Assembly (NCBI GenBank): GCA_963676725.1
Contig: OY781463.1
Coordinates: 2,976,001 to 3,040,000, forward strand
DNA from: G963662905 sp963676725
GTDB lineage: Bacteria > Bacteroidota > Bacteroidia > Bacteroidales > WRLA01
Reading direction: 5' to 3'
DNA: 64,000 nucleotides
How positions within the stretch are numbered: the stretch's first letter is position 1; each line of letters opens with the position of its first letter. Shown piece by piece: positions 25,256-34,167 of this stretch. The notes under the pieces are model-generated. The model was not told the origin of the DNA and ran no database searches. It was given only the letters and a program-made list of their open reading frames with translations. A program made the position numbers and the translations under genes.

Positions 25256-27289
25256 TTAGTTAAAAATATTGGTACTGTTCCGAAAACCTGGAGCATCACT
25301 ATACCAATCCGGATTATCTACACCACCACTTTGTGCCCAATCAGAGAAGAAGTTATAGGCATCAATAATTGCGGCCTTTTCTTTCGGATAGTCAAATTCT
25401 TCTGTGAGATGAATTGCCCATGGCAGGTTGGTACTTGTGCGGTAATATTTTCCGGTAGCAGGATTGCTGTCGTCGTCATACATCCCGAACTGTTCTGTAT
25501 TTGCCAGATCAGTGGGCATCTTGTCGGCAAGGTGTATCTCCTGGCTACGTATTTTGTTCGAAAAGATAAAAGGATTGTATGGAGGCACACCCATCACAGA
25601 AAGCTCTACGGGGCTGGCCAGAACAATATTCACATCAAATTCAACAGAAACAACATCAGAACTACCAAGGGTTGTATTCACCCCAATAAAACCGTCGCTT
25701 GGATGAGGCATTACACGATAGCCATTTTCAAAGAGAATAATCACAGCTTTACTTTGTCCTGCTTCCGTATTATTTGCATTGAGGCTCACTAAATCGCCTG
25801 AAACATCAATACCACTTACAGAACTAATAGCAGACGGAGCAACATTCAGTTGGAAGCCAAACCCATTTTTAAAACTTGCTCCCATTGCGCGCAGTTTATA
25901 ATTTGCGTCAATCTCAACAACCTCATTATCAGCATTGGTAATTTGATTCACATTATAGCCAATTACCATATCATTAAAATCGTAATCTCCTTTTGATGGC
26001 CAAAGGTCTTCATAAGCCAATGTACCCCATGTACCTTCAGCAGGATAATAGTTATTAAATGCTTTATTGGGGTCTGTTGGGTAATCGTCAAAATTATCAG
26101 ATACTCCATCACCATCTTCATCATCTTCTGTATAAGTTACAGGAGGATAACCTGATTGATCCACAGCTGTTATAGGATTAGCGGTAACATAGAACATCGC
26201 GTCATTAAAATCGTCATCACTCCCACCTTCGCGAGGTAAGTCTTCAAAACCTAATAGAAATACATCACGACCATTATCAACAAGCGTTACAACATGCTGC
26301 CTTTTATTGATATTACTTTCGGGGTTCAAATCCGGATTCGAATAATAAATTGGCCTGTTTGTGTTAATATTTCCATTAGAAAAACCATTCGCTACAATAA
26401 CCCATCCCAGTGCAGTATTTGCATCAAACTCACCAAGATATACTTTATCACCTGTAATTAAAGAGCCACCACTTCCTTGGAATGAGACATTAGGGAAAAT
26501 AACATTAATCTGCTCAATATCTTCGGGAGTTGCCGGTGGATTTCCTAAAGGATAGGTATAATATCCCAATACATTTTTATAGCCTGCACCTTCATGCACA
26601 AAGGTTATCCAAACATCACAAGCTTCGTTTAGCAGGAAGTCAAAATTATTTTCAAGATCCATATATTCAGGATGATACTGAGGTACAGCATAGCCTTCAG
26701 GGAAACTTGCGTTAATATCATTCAGGAATGCCTGATCAACTACATCGCCGGGATTCTCTAAATATGAAGGTAAGCCCTGATAGTTGAAAGTGCCCATTGG
26801 TACAAAAGTAGCATCGGTTGTTTTAAAAGGAATTGCGGAAGACTTCATTTGAGGAAGACGTGGCCCACCAAGGGTAACAACAATATTTTCATCACTGGTA
26901 AGGGCAGCAATAGAGCGAGGCAATCCGATATAATCGGTTTCCACAAATACTTCATTTAGTGATGCGGGTATACTTCTTTCAATGATCAGAACGCCATTTT
27001 GATCAGTAGCACCACTAGCAAGTAGTTTTCCGCCCTCAGCAGAGGCTCCATTAAAGATGGAGACCTTAACATTAGCGATTGCTTTATTATCTGAAGTTTT
27101 TGTATAGACCGTAAAAGTACGATCCAAGGTTGTTGCAAATTCAAAACCATCGGGTATTTGCAGATCATTCATTGATGTTGCATTGTCCGGATTCGGCGTT
27201 TCTTGCTCCTGATTAAAGTCATCTCTTTTACAGGATGAAAAAATAAGAGCGAAAGCCGTGAGTGCTATTAAAAAGATTCTCATTTTCAT
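25256..27289 (-). CDS. LruC-domain lipoprotein
   Basis: A 677-residue surface or periplasmic lipoprotein. The signal peptide ends in a lipobox (ALIFSSC, Cys20). A carboxypeptidase-like/Ig-like domain covers about residues 55-130. A DUF4114-type segment follows (FLLGFEDLPREGGSDDDFNDAMFYV), then a Ca-binding-like acidic stretch (DEDGDGVSDNFDDYPTDPN). The LruC domain itself comes next (TLAYEDLWPSKGDYDFNDMVIGY, about residues 440-650). Acidic DFND motifs in both domains suggest calcium sites. The family is common in Bacteroidota and Leptospira, and its function is unknown. Monocistronic. Confidence 0.85.
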   Translation of the reverse strand: MKMRIFLIALTAFALIFSSCKRDDFNQEQETPNPDNATSMNDLQIPDGFEFATTLDRTFTVYTKTSDNKAIANVKVSIFNGASAEGGKLLASGATDQNGVLIIERSIPASLNEVFVETDYIGLPRSIAALTSDENIVVTLGGPRLPQMKSSAIPFKTTDATFVPMGTFNYQGLPSYLENPGDVVDQAFLNDINASFPEGYAVPQYHPEYMDLENNFDFLLNEACDVWITFVHEGAGYKNVLGYYTYPLGNPPATPEDIEQINVIFPNVSFQGSGGSLITGDKVYLGEFDANTALGWVIVANGFSNGNINTNRPIYYSNPDLNPESNINKRQHVVTLVDNGRDVFLLGFEDLPREGGSDDDFNDAMFYVTANPITAVDQSGYPPVTYTEDDEDGDGVSDNFDDYPTDPNKAFNNYYPAEGTWGTLAYEDLWPSKGDYDFNDMVIGYNVNQITNADNEVVEIDANYKLRAMGASFKNGFGFQLNVAPSAISSVSGIDVSGDLVSLNANNTEAGQSKAVIILFENGYRVMPHPSDGFIGVNTTLGSSDVVSVEFDVNIVLASPVELSVMGVPPYNPFIFSNKIRSQEIHLADKMPTDLANTEQFGMYDDDSNPATGKYYRTSTNLPWAIHLTEEFDYPKEKAAIIDAYNFFSDWAQSGGVDNPDWYSDAPGFRNSTNIFN

Positions 27290-27436
27290 ATGACATATTT
27301 TTTAGTGTTCCTTAAGATTAACAACTATAATGCCACAATTTGTATAAACCTATATTAGAGACTATTAACAACAAAAAAAGACAAGATCATTCTTCCATAA
27401 AATGCATCAAATTATTTTCAATTAAGCCCTTGGCAC
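27290..27436. other. AT-rich upstream region of the LruC gene
   Basis: Part of a 317-base gap between 27289 and 27607 that also holds the terminator at 27437-27474 and a perfect hairpin CAAAATGAAA/TTTCATTTTG (27576-27600) just past the neighbouring stop. I see no exact -7 element for the LruC gene here. Confidence 0.4.
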
Positions 27437-27474
27437 AAAAAAAGCCCATACCCCCTGAGCACGAGGAATGGGCT
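27437..27474 (-). terminator. Terminator downstream of the 27607 gene
   Basis: AGCCCAT and ATGGGCT arms, followed on the minus strand by a run of T. Confidence 0.75.
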
Positions 27475-27606
27475 GAATTTCAAGATATTCTTCTATAAAT
27501 CCAAGGAGACAAGGGGAGAGAGCTGATTCAGGATATTCAAGAATTCGACAAACTATCCACCCACATCTACTTTTTCAAAATGAAAAAGAGTTTCATTTTG
27601 GGAAAA

Positions 27607-28011
27607 CTACATGCTAGAAAGCTTCAATACTTTTCTATAGCGTGTAGCAGCCCAATCAAGATCGAGCTTGATTGTTTTAATTGGATTTAAACCTGCATGA
27701 ATTAAAGGAAGCCAATCGCTTTCTTTTTTCAAGTCGTTTGAAATGGCTTGTGTTCCTTTTCGCGGAAAGATGACCCAGACAGAGGCGTAGTCATTCAGCA
27801 CGCCGTCAATTTCTTCTGCCATTTTAATCACATCCCATGTGTATTGGCAAAAATAAATAAGAAATTTTAGATCTGTAAGACCTTCTAGACTTGTTCTGAC
27901 ATCAGTTTCTTCCGGAAAAATTTGGATAAACCGCTTAGGCGAAAAAGGTATATTACAAATAGCGGCGGGCGAAACCCGATTATACCTTAACCTTTCTAAT
28001 AATGCATTCAT
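27607..28011 (-). CDS. Small protein resembling the DUF3052 group
   Basis: A 134-residue cytosolic protein. The pattern of a beta-strand-rich core with VWVIFPRKGTQAISNDL in the middle and a Trp-containing end (DLDWAATRYRKVLKL) resembles DUF3052-type proteins, whose conserved block reads roughly WVAWPKK...TDLTE...WSGLRLV. This is a pattern-level resemblance only, and function is unknown. It stands alone between two terminators. An exact -7 match is found only at 28272-28279, 260 bases upstream, so the real promoter may be elsewhere. Confidence 0.55.
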   Translation of the reverse strand: MNALLERLRYNRVSPAAICNIPFSPKRFIQIFPEETDVRTSLEGLTDLKFLIYFCQYTWDVIKMAEEIDGVLNDYASVWVIFPRKGTQAISNDLKKESDWLPLIHAGLNPIKTIKLDLDWAATRYRKVLKLSSM

Positions 28012-28343
28012 AATTTTTTTGTTTATACTGTCGTTATTTTGGTTTTAAAAAAATGAGCCAACTATTTCATATGCTACACCTGTATGTATATCAATATTTG
28101 CAGCACACTTTAAAAATTCTATTGCACTATATCCAATCCCATAACTTTTTGAATATCAGAATTAGTTATTTGTAGCAACTATATATATAAAATTTTAATA
28201 ATCAAGCAATAAGCAAAACAGAACACAATAAACTTCTTTTAATTAAGCACCTTAACCTTAATTATAAGGCTCAAATATACAAAATATAATTTTATCTAGC
28301 ACCAAGTAACAAAGTTATTAAATATGTTTATTGGAAAAAATCA
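28012..28343. other. AT-rich intergenic region
   Basis: No gene seen on either strand. It contains a minus-strand TATATTTG (28272-28279) that could start a long-leader transcript of the 27607 gene. Confidence 0.35.
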
Positions 28344-28370
28344 AAAAAAAAGGCCGGAATTGCCGGCCTT
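28344..28370 (-). terminator. Terminator of the RRM protein gene
   Basis: AAGGCCGG and CCGGCCTT arms with a 5-base loop, flanked by A and T runs on both sides, so it may work in both directions. It lies about 140 bases past the stop at 28510. Confidence 0.7.
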
Positions 28371-28509
28371 TTAATTTTTGGGATTTTCAGGATGATTATA
28401 TCAAGAGCACATGAAACTTAATTCGTACAATATGTAGTGATTATGTTAAGCCGAGGCTATACGTGATTTGACAATGGTATCCCGATAGGAAGAATAACAC
28501 AAAAATGGT

Positions 28510-28806
28510 TTAGTAGTCGTTTCTCCTGAAACCGCCACCACCACGTCTGCCGCCACCATCATTTTGGCGTTCACGGGCCTGATTCACGATCAGGTTACGG
28601 CCTTTAAGATCGGTTCCGTTTAAGTTTTCCAAAGCTTCACGAGCTTCATCATCGTTTGCCATTTCAACAAACCCGAAACCTTTACTACGACCTGTTTCAC
28701 GGTCAGTAATAATTTTGGCCGAAACTACTTCGCCATAAGTCTCAAAAAGACTTTTTAATTCACCTTCTTCTAAATGATAATGAAGGTTACCTGCATAAAT
28801 ATTCAT
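28510..28806 (-). CDS. RRM-type RNA-binding protein
   Basis: A 98-residue single-RRM protein. RNP2 (NIYAGNL) and RNP1 (KGFGFVEM) are both present, with aromatic residues at the RNA-stacking positions. The tail from residue 80 is Gly/Arg-rich (GGGRRGGGGFRRNDY), resembling cyanobacterial Rbp and Bacteroidota RbpA/B-type RNA chaperones, some of which respond to cold; that link is only by family. It is monocistronic, with a -7 element at 28839-28846 and a leader of about 28 nt. Confidence 0.93.
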   Translation of the reverse strand: MNIYAGNLHYHLEEGELKSLFETYGEVVSAKIITDRETGRSKGFGFVEMANDDEAREALENLNGTDLKGRNLIVNQARERQNDGGGRRGGGGFRRNDY

Positions 28807-28838
28807 AAAACAAAAAAATTAGAAAATTAATAAGGCCA

Positions 28839-28846
28839 CAAAGGTA
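28839..28846 (-). promoter_or_regulatory. -7 element of the RRM gene
   Basis: TACCTTTG on the minus strand, exact TAnnTTTG. Confidence 0.55.
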
Positions 28847-29094
28847 ATTTTTTTTAATCTCAATCGACATTTTCTTCTTATTAATTTTTCGCTAAGCATA
28901 TGATACATAGGATAGGATTCACCTATTTTATATCCCCCTTAAACCTCGAAAGAGGTTTGGTGTTAGAAAAGAAGATCGACTTGTATTGAGCCGACCCAGG
29001 CCATTAAATATCGATTAACTCCTCAAGAGTATTATTGATCAAAACGAAAAACCCGTGGGCTGATGGTAATTATCACACAAAACAACAGAAGAAT

Positions 29095-30048
29095 TTAAGA
29101 TTGAAAGAGGCTATCAACAAATTCTTCTCTGTTAAAGAGCTGAAGTTGATGCAATTGTTCACCCAGGCCAATATATTTTACGGGAACTTTAAACTGATCG
29201 GAAACACCAATTACAACTCCGCCTTTTGCTGTGCCATCGAGTTTTGTTAGCGCCAAGGCACTTACTTCTGTGGCTGCGGTAAATTGTTTGGCCTGTTCAA
29301 TCGCATTTTGACCAGTGGAGGCATCCAAAACGAGCAAAACTTCATGCGGGGACTGAGGAATAATTCTACTTGTAACTTTTTTAATTTTAGCAAGTTCATT
29401 CATCAGGTTGACTTTATTATGCAAGCGTCCGGCGGTATCAATAATCACAACATCTGCATTTTGATTTACAGCTGCTTTGCATGTTTCAAAGGCCACACTT
29501 GCCGGATCTGAGCCCATTTCTTGAGCAATTACGGGCACATCCACGCGTTCTGCCCAAATCTTTAGTTGATCAATTGCGGCAGCTCTGAATGTATCTGCTG
29601 CGCCCAAGACCACTTTTTTACCGGCTAATTTAAACTGATGAGCAAGTTTCCCTATTGTTGTTGTTTTTCCAACACCATTTACGCCAACAACAAGGATAAC
29701 ATAAGGCATATCCCTTTTCGGAAAATCAAAACCAAGAAGTCCTCCTTTTTCATTTTCAGAAAGCAATGCAGCAATTTCTTCTTTGAGGATTCTATTTAAT
29801 TCTGATGTTCCTAAATATTTGTCACGGGCTACACGTGCTTGAATACGGTCGATGATTTTCAGGGTAGTATCCACACCAACATCTGCCATCACAAGAATTT
29901 CTTCCAGTTCGTCCAGTACTTCATCATCAACTTTTGTTTTGCCCGCAACAGCTTTTGAAATGCGGGAAAAAACATTGGTTTTTGTTTTTTCCAGACCTTT
30001 ATTAAGATCTTCTTTGTTCTTTTTAGAAAAAATTGAGAATATACCCAT
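29095..30048 (-). CDS. ftsY: Signal recognition particle receptor FtsY
   Basis: A 317-residue GTPase that docks SRP-ribosome complexes at the inner membrane for co-translational insertion. The short acidic/basic A-region is followed by the N domain (about residues 25-100), then the G domain: G1 GVNGVGKTTTIGKLA, DTFRAAAIDQL, G3 DTAGRL, G4 TKLDGTAKGG and the closing GLGEQLHQLQLFNREEFVDSLF. The compact length is usual in Bacteroidota. It lies downstream of DUF4295 and rpmG, as widely seen in the phylum, but a strong hairpin at 30112-30143 separates them. Confidence 0.97.
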   Translation of the reverse strand: MGIFSIFSKKNKEDLNKGLEKTKTNVFSRISKAVAGKTKVDDEVLDELEEILVMADVGVDTTLKIIDRIQARVARDKYLGTSELNRILKEEIAALLSENEKGGLLGFDFPKRDMPYVILVVGVNGVGKTTTIGKLAHQFKLAGKKVVLGAADTFRAAAIDQLKIWAERVDVPVIAQEMGSDPASVAFETCKAAVNQNADVVIIDTAGRLHNKVNLMNELAKIKKVTSRIIPQSPHEVLLVLDASTGQNAIEQAKQFTAATEVSALALTKLDGTAKGGVVIGVSDQFKVPVKYIGLGEQLHQLQLFNREEFVDSLFQS

Positions 30049-30111
30049 TGTAAGAGTGAATTAGTATATAATAAAGGCCGACTAAAATACAAAAATTAGT
30101 AATACCAAACC

Positions 30112-30143
30112 AAAAAAGCCCTTTTCCCGACTCGGAAAAGAGC
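30112..30143 (-). terminator. Terminator after rpmG-DUF4295
   Basis: On the minus strand GCTCTTTTCC and GGGAAAAGGGC arms are followed by six T. A second palindrome, ATTGGGTA/TACCCAAT (30152-30168), sits right at the DUF4295 stop. Confidence 0.7.
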
Positions 30144-30167
30144 TTATTTTTATTGGGTACTACCCAA

Positions 30168-30320
30168 TTATTTCTTGGCGAGAAGTTCTTTGACTCCGTC
30201 GTTGGGAACTACTTGCTCTTTAAAAGAGTAAGCACCGGTTTTTGGCGATCTTACCATTTTAATCACTTTAGCAAAATCTTTTCCTTTTGATTGCAATGAC
30301 GCAACTACTTTCTTAGCCAT
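30168..30320 (-). CDS. DUF4295 small protein
   Basis: A 50-residue basic protein starting MAKKVVASLQSKGKDFAK and ending DGVKELLAKK. The sequence and its place between rpmG and ftsY match the DUF4295 family, which is restricted to Bacteroidota. It is Lys-rich and carries KMVRSPKTGAYSFKE, so a ribosome-associated role is often suspected; this is inference from gene order and composition. It starts 11 bases after rpmG ends and should be co-translated with it. Confidence 0.9.
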   Translation of the reverse strand: MAKKVVASLQSKGKDFAKVIKMVRSPKTGAYSFKEQVVPNDGVKELLAKK

Positions 30321-30331
30321 ATCCTAACTCC

Positions 30332-30520
30332 TTACTTTATTTCTTTATGAATGGTATATTTCTTTAAGATTGGATTATACTTCTTGATCTCCAACCTTTG
30401 TGGGGTATTTTTCTTATTCTTTGTGGTTACATAACGAGATGTACCAGGCATACCCGTTTCTTTATGCTCTGTGCATTCTAATATGACCTGCACTCGGGCT
30501 TCTTTACTCTTTTTTGCCAT
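30332..30520 (-). CDS. rpmG: Large-subunit ribosomal protein bL33
   Basis: A 62-residue basic ribosomal protein of the 50S subunit. ARVQVILECTEHK, SRYVTTKNKKNTPQRLEIKKYNP and the final KKYTIHKEIK are standard bL33 features. Only one Cys of the usual two CxxC zinc pairs is left, so this is the zinc-free C-minus form. The common Bacteroidota order rpmB-rpmG-DUF4295-ftsY is kept except that rpmB (bL28) is missing: the upstream neighbour is an exonuclease gene, and rpmG has its own promoter. Confidence 0.96.
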   Translation of the reverse strand: MAKKSKEARVQVILECTEHKETGMPGTSRYVTTKNKKNTPQRLEIKKYNPILKKYTIHKEIK

Positions 30521-30546
30521 TTTTAGCCTATTTATTTTAAGGGGTG

Positions 30547-30554
30547 CAAAGATA
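30547..30554 (-). promoter_or_regulatory. -7 element of rpmG-DUF4295
   Basis: TATCTTTG on the minus strand, exact TAnnTTTG, leader of about 22 nt. Confidence 0.6.
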
Positions 30555-30594
30555 CAGGGCTTTTCATTAAAATCCTAATATCCTTTAAAAAAAT

Positions 30595-31428
30595 TTATTT
30601 TCTACCTGCTTTTTGGCTCATTTTACTAAGCTTAAACCGTGTCATAATCAGATCAATAACCTTTTTCGTATAGAGTGGAAAAGAGGCGTTCATCATCCAG
30701 CCATAATATGCAGGTTCTTTCTCAAAAATGCTTTCAACAGATTTTCCTTTGTACTTCCCAAAATTGAAGACTTCAATTCCTTCATCATTCAAAACAATAT
30801 GTCCGGCCATATCTACATTCCTGTTCAATGTACTAAAATCCGACAGCTGGCCTACATCATTTTGAATAGGCATTGATGTTGCACCTTCTTGATTCACATA
30901 AGGAACATCTTTATACTTATCCAGCTGTGCTTTTAAAATTTCCATGGCTGCACGGGCATCAGCTTCTGCCGAATGCGCATTTTCGAATGGTTTACCGCAG
31001 TAGAACTTATAAGCTGCAGCAAGATTTCTGGGCTCCATTTTATGAAAAATATTCTGCACATCCACCAATTTTCTACTTCGAATATCAAAATCCACATCAG
31101 CGCGAAGGAATTCTTCCACCAGCAAGGGGATATCCATTTTATTGGAATTGAAGCCTGCCAGATCGCAATCCTTTAAAAAATCACGAATTTCTTCGGCCAA
31201 TTCCGAGAAGGTTGGTTCCCCTGCAACATCTTCATCAAAAATCCCATGAAACTCAATCGTTTCTTCCGGTATGGGCATTTCCGGGTCGATGCGTTTTAGG
31301 TACATCTCTTCTGTCCCATCGGGTGAAACGCGAATAATACCAATTTCAATAATACGGTCTTTACCAACATTTACGCCGGTAGTTTCTAGGTCAATAAAGG
31401 CCAGTGGCCTGTCTAATTTTAATTCCAT
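30595..31428 (-). CDS. DnaQ-like 3'-5' exonuclease
   Basis: A 277-residue DEDDh exonuclease. Exo I is FIDLETTG (Asp13, Glu15), Exo II lies in LAGFNSNKMDIPLL, and Exo III is HSAEADARAA with its His and Asp. After the catalytic domain (about residues 1-170), a C-terminal segment with FNFGKYKGKSVESIFEKEPAYYGWMM resembles the DUF3820-like tail found in other Bacteroidota exonucleases. It may proofread or process DNA or RNA; the substrate is not determined. Its ATG shares one base with the stop of the glycosyltransferase gene, so the two are translationally coupled. Confidence 0.9.
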   Translation of the reverse strand: MELKLDRPLAFIDLETTGVNVGKDRIIEIGIIRVSPDGTEEMYLKRIDPEMPIPEETIEFHGIFDEDVAGEPTFSELAEEIRDFLKDCDLAGFNSNKMDIPLLVEEFLRADVDFDIRSRKLVDVQNIFHKMEPRNLAAAYKFYCGKPFENAHSAEADARAAMEILKAQLDKYKDVPYVNQEGATSMPIQNDVGQLSDFSTLNRNVDMAGHIVLNDEGIEVFNFGKYKGKSVESIFEKEPAYYGWMMNASFPLYTKKVIDLIMTRFKLSKMSQKAGRK

Positions 31429-33392
31429 TATGCTCTGCCTAAGTATTTATATCCTCTGTAGATAATATTAATATCATTAATTATTTTGTAATCGCGGGCA
31501 TAAACCAGATTTAATTTGCCTGCAATATCTTCTGAAATTCGTCGGTTACTAAATGCATCCACCGGACTGAGTATTCCCTTGCGAATATCAGGAAGGCGTT
31601 TATCATTATTTTCTGAGCGATAAAAACCAACCCACGACCTCATTCCAAACAATACTCGAAAAATATTTTTTATAAATTCGAATAAAGGTCTGATAAACAA
31701 AGCCAATATTGGTAATGCCCCAATAAAAACCAAGGATGTAAGGATGTCAAACAAGCGTTTATTGCGCTTATTATGTTCCTTTGAAATAGCATCTACATCC
31801 AAAATATAGAGATCGCCAGAGGTATTGATGGAGTTGCTCCCAATGATGCTGGTGCTTTCCGGTGGCGCAATCTTAAAATCCATATTACGCCTTTGATATT
31901 CAGACATATAATCTATAATTATATTTGCCGGAATATCTTGTGCGCAAAAAATCACTTCGTCAATATGATAAATATCCAGAATATCCATTAGTTGGGGCAT
32001 TGTTCCCAGCACATCGTCGTCGTCGGAAGCCTCATCAGTATAGAGAACCCTGCCAGTAAATCCAATTTTTAAGCGTGTTTTCCTCAATAGGTCAACAACT
32101 CGGCTGCTTTCTTCTTTATTGCCAATTACAATTAACCTTTTATCATCCTCTCCATTCAGATTAAAACTTTTGGCTCCGACAGAATGCAGCAGCAACCTCA
32201 ATGCCGTCATTGAAAGGAATCCCCAGCCAGCACCTAATAAAATCAAAGCTCTGCTAAAACGATAGGATTCGCTTAAAAGGGCATAAAACACCAAAATGAC
32301 CAAAGTGCCCATAAAAAGCCCCTGAAAAATCCGGGTTAATCGAAAAGGCTTATCATAACCTCCTGAAAAATACACACTTCCTAACCAGGCAATAAGATAA
32401 AGCGGCACAGCGATACTGATAAATTCTGTTGGATAATGTCCGCCATCGGGATAAATAATTTGCTCCCAATAGACTTTTAGAAGGAAAAGCCCTCCGAAAA
32501 TTAAAGCCGCATCGGCTACAGGCAATAATATTCTTTTAAAGAACCGGCTAATGAGGCTTAAGAAAGCCCGAAAATAAATTGCAAGATTGATGGCAATCGA
32601 GAACAAGCGAGCATTTCCTTCAGAAAAATGTTTCCGGGTAAAAATAACCATCGCATTATAGAAGATAAACACATAGTTTATACTACTCTTTTTGGTGCTT
32701 TCGCCTTTATAATGGATAATGCGGGTATGGGGATAATAATAGTTGGCATATCCGGCTTGAGTGATTCTGTAGGAGAGATCAATATCTTCGCCATACATAA
32801 AAAAATCTTCATCGAGCAATCCTGTTTTATCGAGTGCTTTTTTGCGAAGGAGCATAAATGCGCCGGAAAGGACATCAATTTTATTCACTTCTTCCTTACT
32901 GAGGTATCCGAGATGGTATTTACCAAATATTTTGGAACGTGGAAAAACCCTTGAAAGGCCGAATATTTTATAAAAGGCCACTAAAGGAGTTGGCAGTCCA
33001 CGTTTTGATTCGGGCAAAAACTTTCCTTTTCCATCAACCATTTTCACTCCCAATCCACCTGCATCCGGATGTTCATCCATAAACCCGACAACTTTTGAAA
33101 AAGTATCGTTTTCCACAACAGTATCGGGGTTAAGCAAAAGGACATAATCAGACTTTGCCTGACGGATGGCTTGGTTGTTTGCACGGGAAAACCCAACATT
33201 TTTTTTATTCGCGATGCATTTTACCCAAGGAAATTTCTCGCGCAACATACGAAGGCTTCCATCAACAGAATTATTATCAACCACAAAAACTTCTGCATCA
33301 ATATCGGCTATTGCCCTTTTTACAGAGTGCAGGCACTGCTCTAAAAAGAACTCAACATTATAATTTACGATGATGACTGAAAGTCGGGGCAT
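31428..33392 (-). CDS. Glycosyltransferase family 2 fused to a degenerate polyprenyl-sugar transferase
   Basis: A 654-residue membrane protein with two parts. Residues 1 to about 260 are a GT-A family 2 glycosyltransferase (LSVIIVNYN, VVDNNSVDGS, LLLNPDT with the DxD-like site, and MYGEDIDLSYRI). After several membrane helices (about 275-400), residues 400-520 form a nucleotide-binding-like domain (RLIVIGNKEES, VLGTMPQLMDI). The end starts like a bacterial sugar transferase (NKRLFDILTSLVFI), but the basic/acidic catalytic block around RPG or PGITG is degraded (RKGILSPVDAF). It probably adds sugars to a surface polymer, with the C-terminal part acting as scaffold. It is the middle gene of the DUF5063-GT-exonuclease operon. 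Confidence 0.8.
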   Translation of the reverse strand: MPRLSVIIVNYNVEFFLEQCLHSVKRAIADIDAEVFVVDNNSVDGSLRMLREKFPWVKCIANKKNVGFSRANNQAIRQAKSDYVLLLNPDTVVENDTFSKVVGFMDEHPDAGGLGVKMVDGKGKFLPESKRGLPTPLVAFYKIFGLSRVFPRSKIFGKYHLGYLSKEEVNKIDVLSGAFMLLRKKALDKTGLLDEDFFMYGEDIDLSYRITQAGYANYYYPHTRIIHYKGESTKKSSINYVFIFYNAMVIFTRKHFSEGNARLFSIAINLAIYFRAFLSLISRFFKRILLPVADAALIFGGLFLLKVYWEQIIYPDGGHYPTEFISIAVPLYLIAWLGSVYFSGGYDKPFRLTRIFQGLFMGTLVILVFYALLSESYRFSRALILLGAGWGFLSMTALRLLLHSVGAKSFNLNGEDDKRLIVIGNKEESSRVVDLLRKTRLKIGFTGRVLYTDEASDDDDVLGTMPQLMDILDIYHIDEVIFCAQDIPANIIIDYMSEYQRRNMDFKIAPPESTSIIGSNSINTSGDLYILDVDAISKEHNKRNKRLFDILTSLVFIGALPILALFIRPLFEFIKNIFRVLFGMRSWVGFYRSENNDKRLPDIRKGILSPVDAFSNRRISEDIAGKLNLVYARDYKIINDINIIYRGYKYLGRA

Positions 33393-33404
33393 GCCTAGCT
33401 AAAT

Positions 33405-33956
33405 TTAAAGTAGAGGTTCTGATTGGCTCAAGGGGTCTGTTAAAAGAATCGTATGGATTTGTTGCATTGCATAGATGATCCGGCTTCCCCAATGCGTTTG
33501 AAATAAACGACTCACTTCGGCTAAAGCATTTTCACGGGCATCTTGAGTATTCTTTGAGAACAACATCACACAGTCTTTAATATCCTGATAAGTATCACTG
33601 ATTTGCTCTGCAAGACTAATTTTGAGTGTTTCACTACCCGGTCGTTCCGGATCTATTCCGGCGATTAGAAATACATCATTATCCTCTCCGATTTTTTCTT
33701 TGAAACTATTAAAAACATGCTCCCACTGCTCTTCATTAACAAAACGCTCTAGTTTATCAGGGTTTTGAGGGTTCACTAGAGGCAATGTAGATCCTTTAAG
33801 GTATAATAATGGTGATATTTTCTGGTAATAATTCAAGACATCCTCTTTCGCATATCTTTCCACCTTTTCGGTAAAAGCACAAAACTCTACGGCTACGGTA
33901 ATAAAATCCCGAACTGCAGCTGACTGTAAAATTTCATCCTGATTCATTTCTGCCAT
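33405..33956 (-). CDS. DUF5063 protein
   Basis: A 183-residue, acidic, mainly helical cytosolic protein with no membrane segment. FITVAVEFCAFTEK, YYQKISPLLYLKGSTLP and EQISDTYQDIKDCVMLF match the DUF5063 family, which is found in Bacteroidota next to exonuclease genes as here. Function unknown. It is first in a three-gene operon: 12 bases separate it from the glycosyltransferase, which overlaps the exonuclease. No exact -7 element is seen, although the spacer upstream is AT-rich. Confidence 0.8.
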   Translation of the reverse strand: MAEMNQDEILQSAAVRDFITVAVEFCAFTEKVERYAKEDVLNYYQKISPLLYLKGSTLPLVNPQNPDKLERFVNEEQWEHVFNSFKEKIGEDNDVFLIAGIDPERPGSETLKISLAEQISDTYQDIKDCVMLFSKNTQDARENALAEVSRLFQTHWGSRIIYAMQQIHTILLTDPLSQSEPLL

Positions 33957-34167
33957 AAATAAATTTTCTGCGAAATTATTGAATTTTCAAGCATAAAACC
34001 AATAAAACACCCTATCCTGAAAATCCTTTAGTACTTAAACCGATAAATGGATCAGATATTATAGGTTATTCCAATTTTTGCATCATAAAAAAGAAGGGGG
34101 ACAAACTTTCAGAAATTTGCAGAAAGGCACATGATACAATCATTAATGATATCGATAATCATAAAAA

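Noticed and set aside
25331..25792. 153-residue antisense frame over the LruC gene
   Set aside because: Overlaps the conserved LruC domain on the other strand and has no recognisable fold.
28941..28958. AAACCTC/GAGGTTT hairpin downstream of ftsY
   Set aside because: Short and without a T run on either strand, so not called a terminator.
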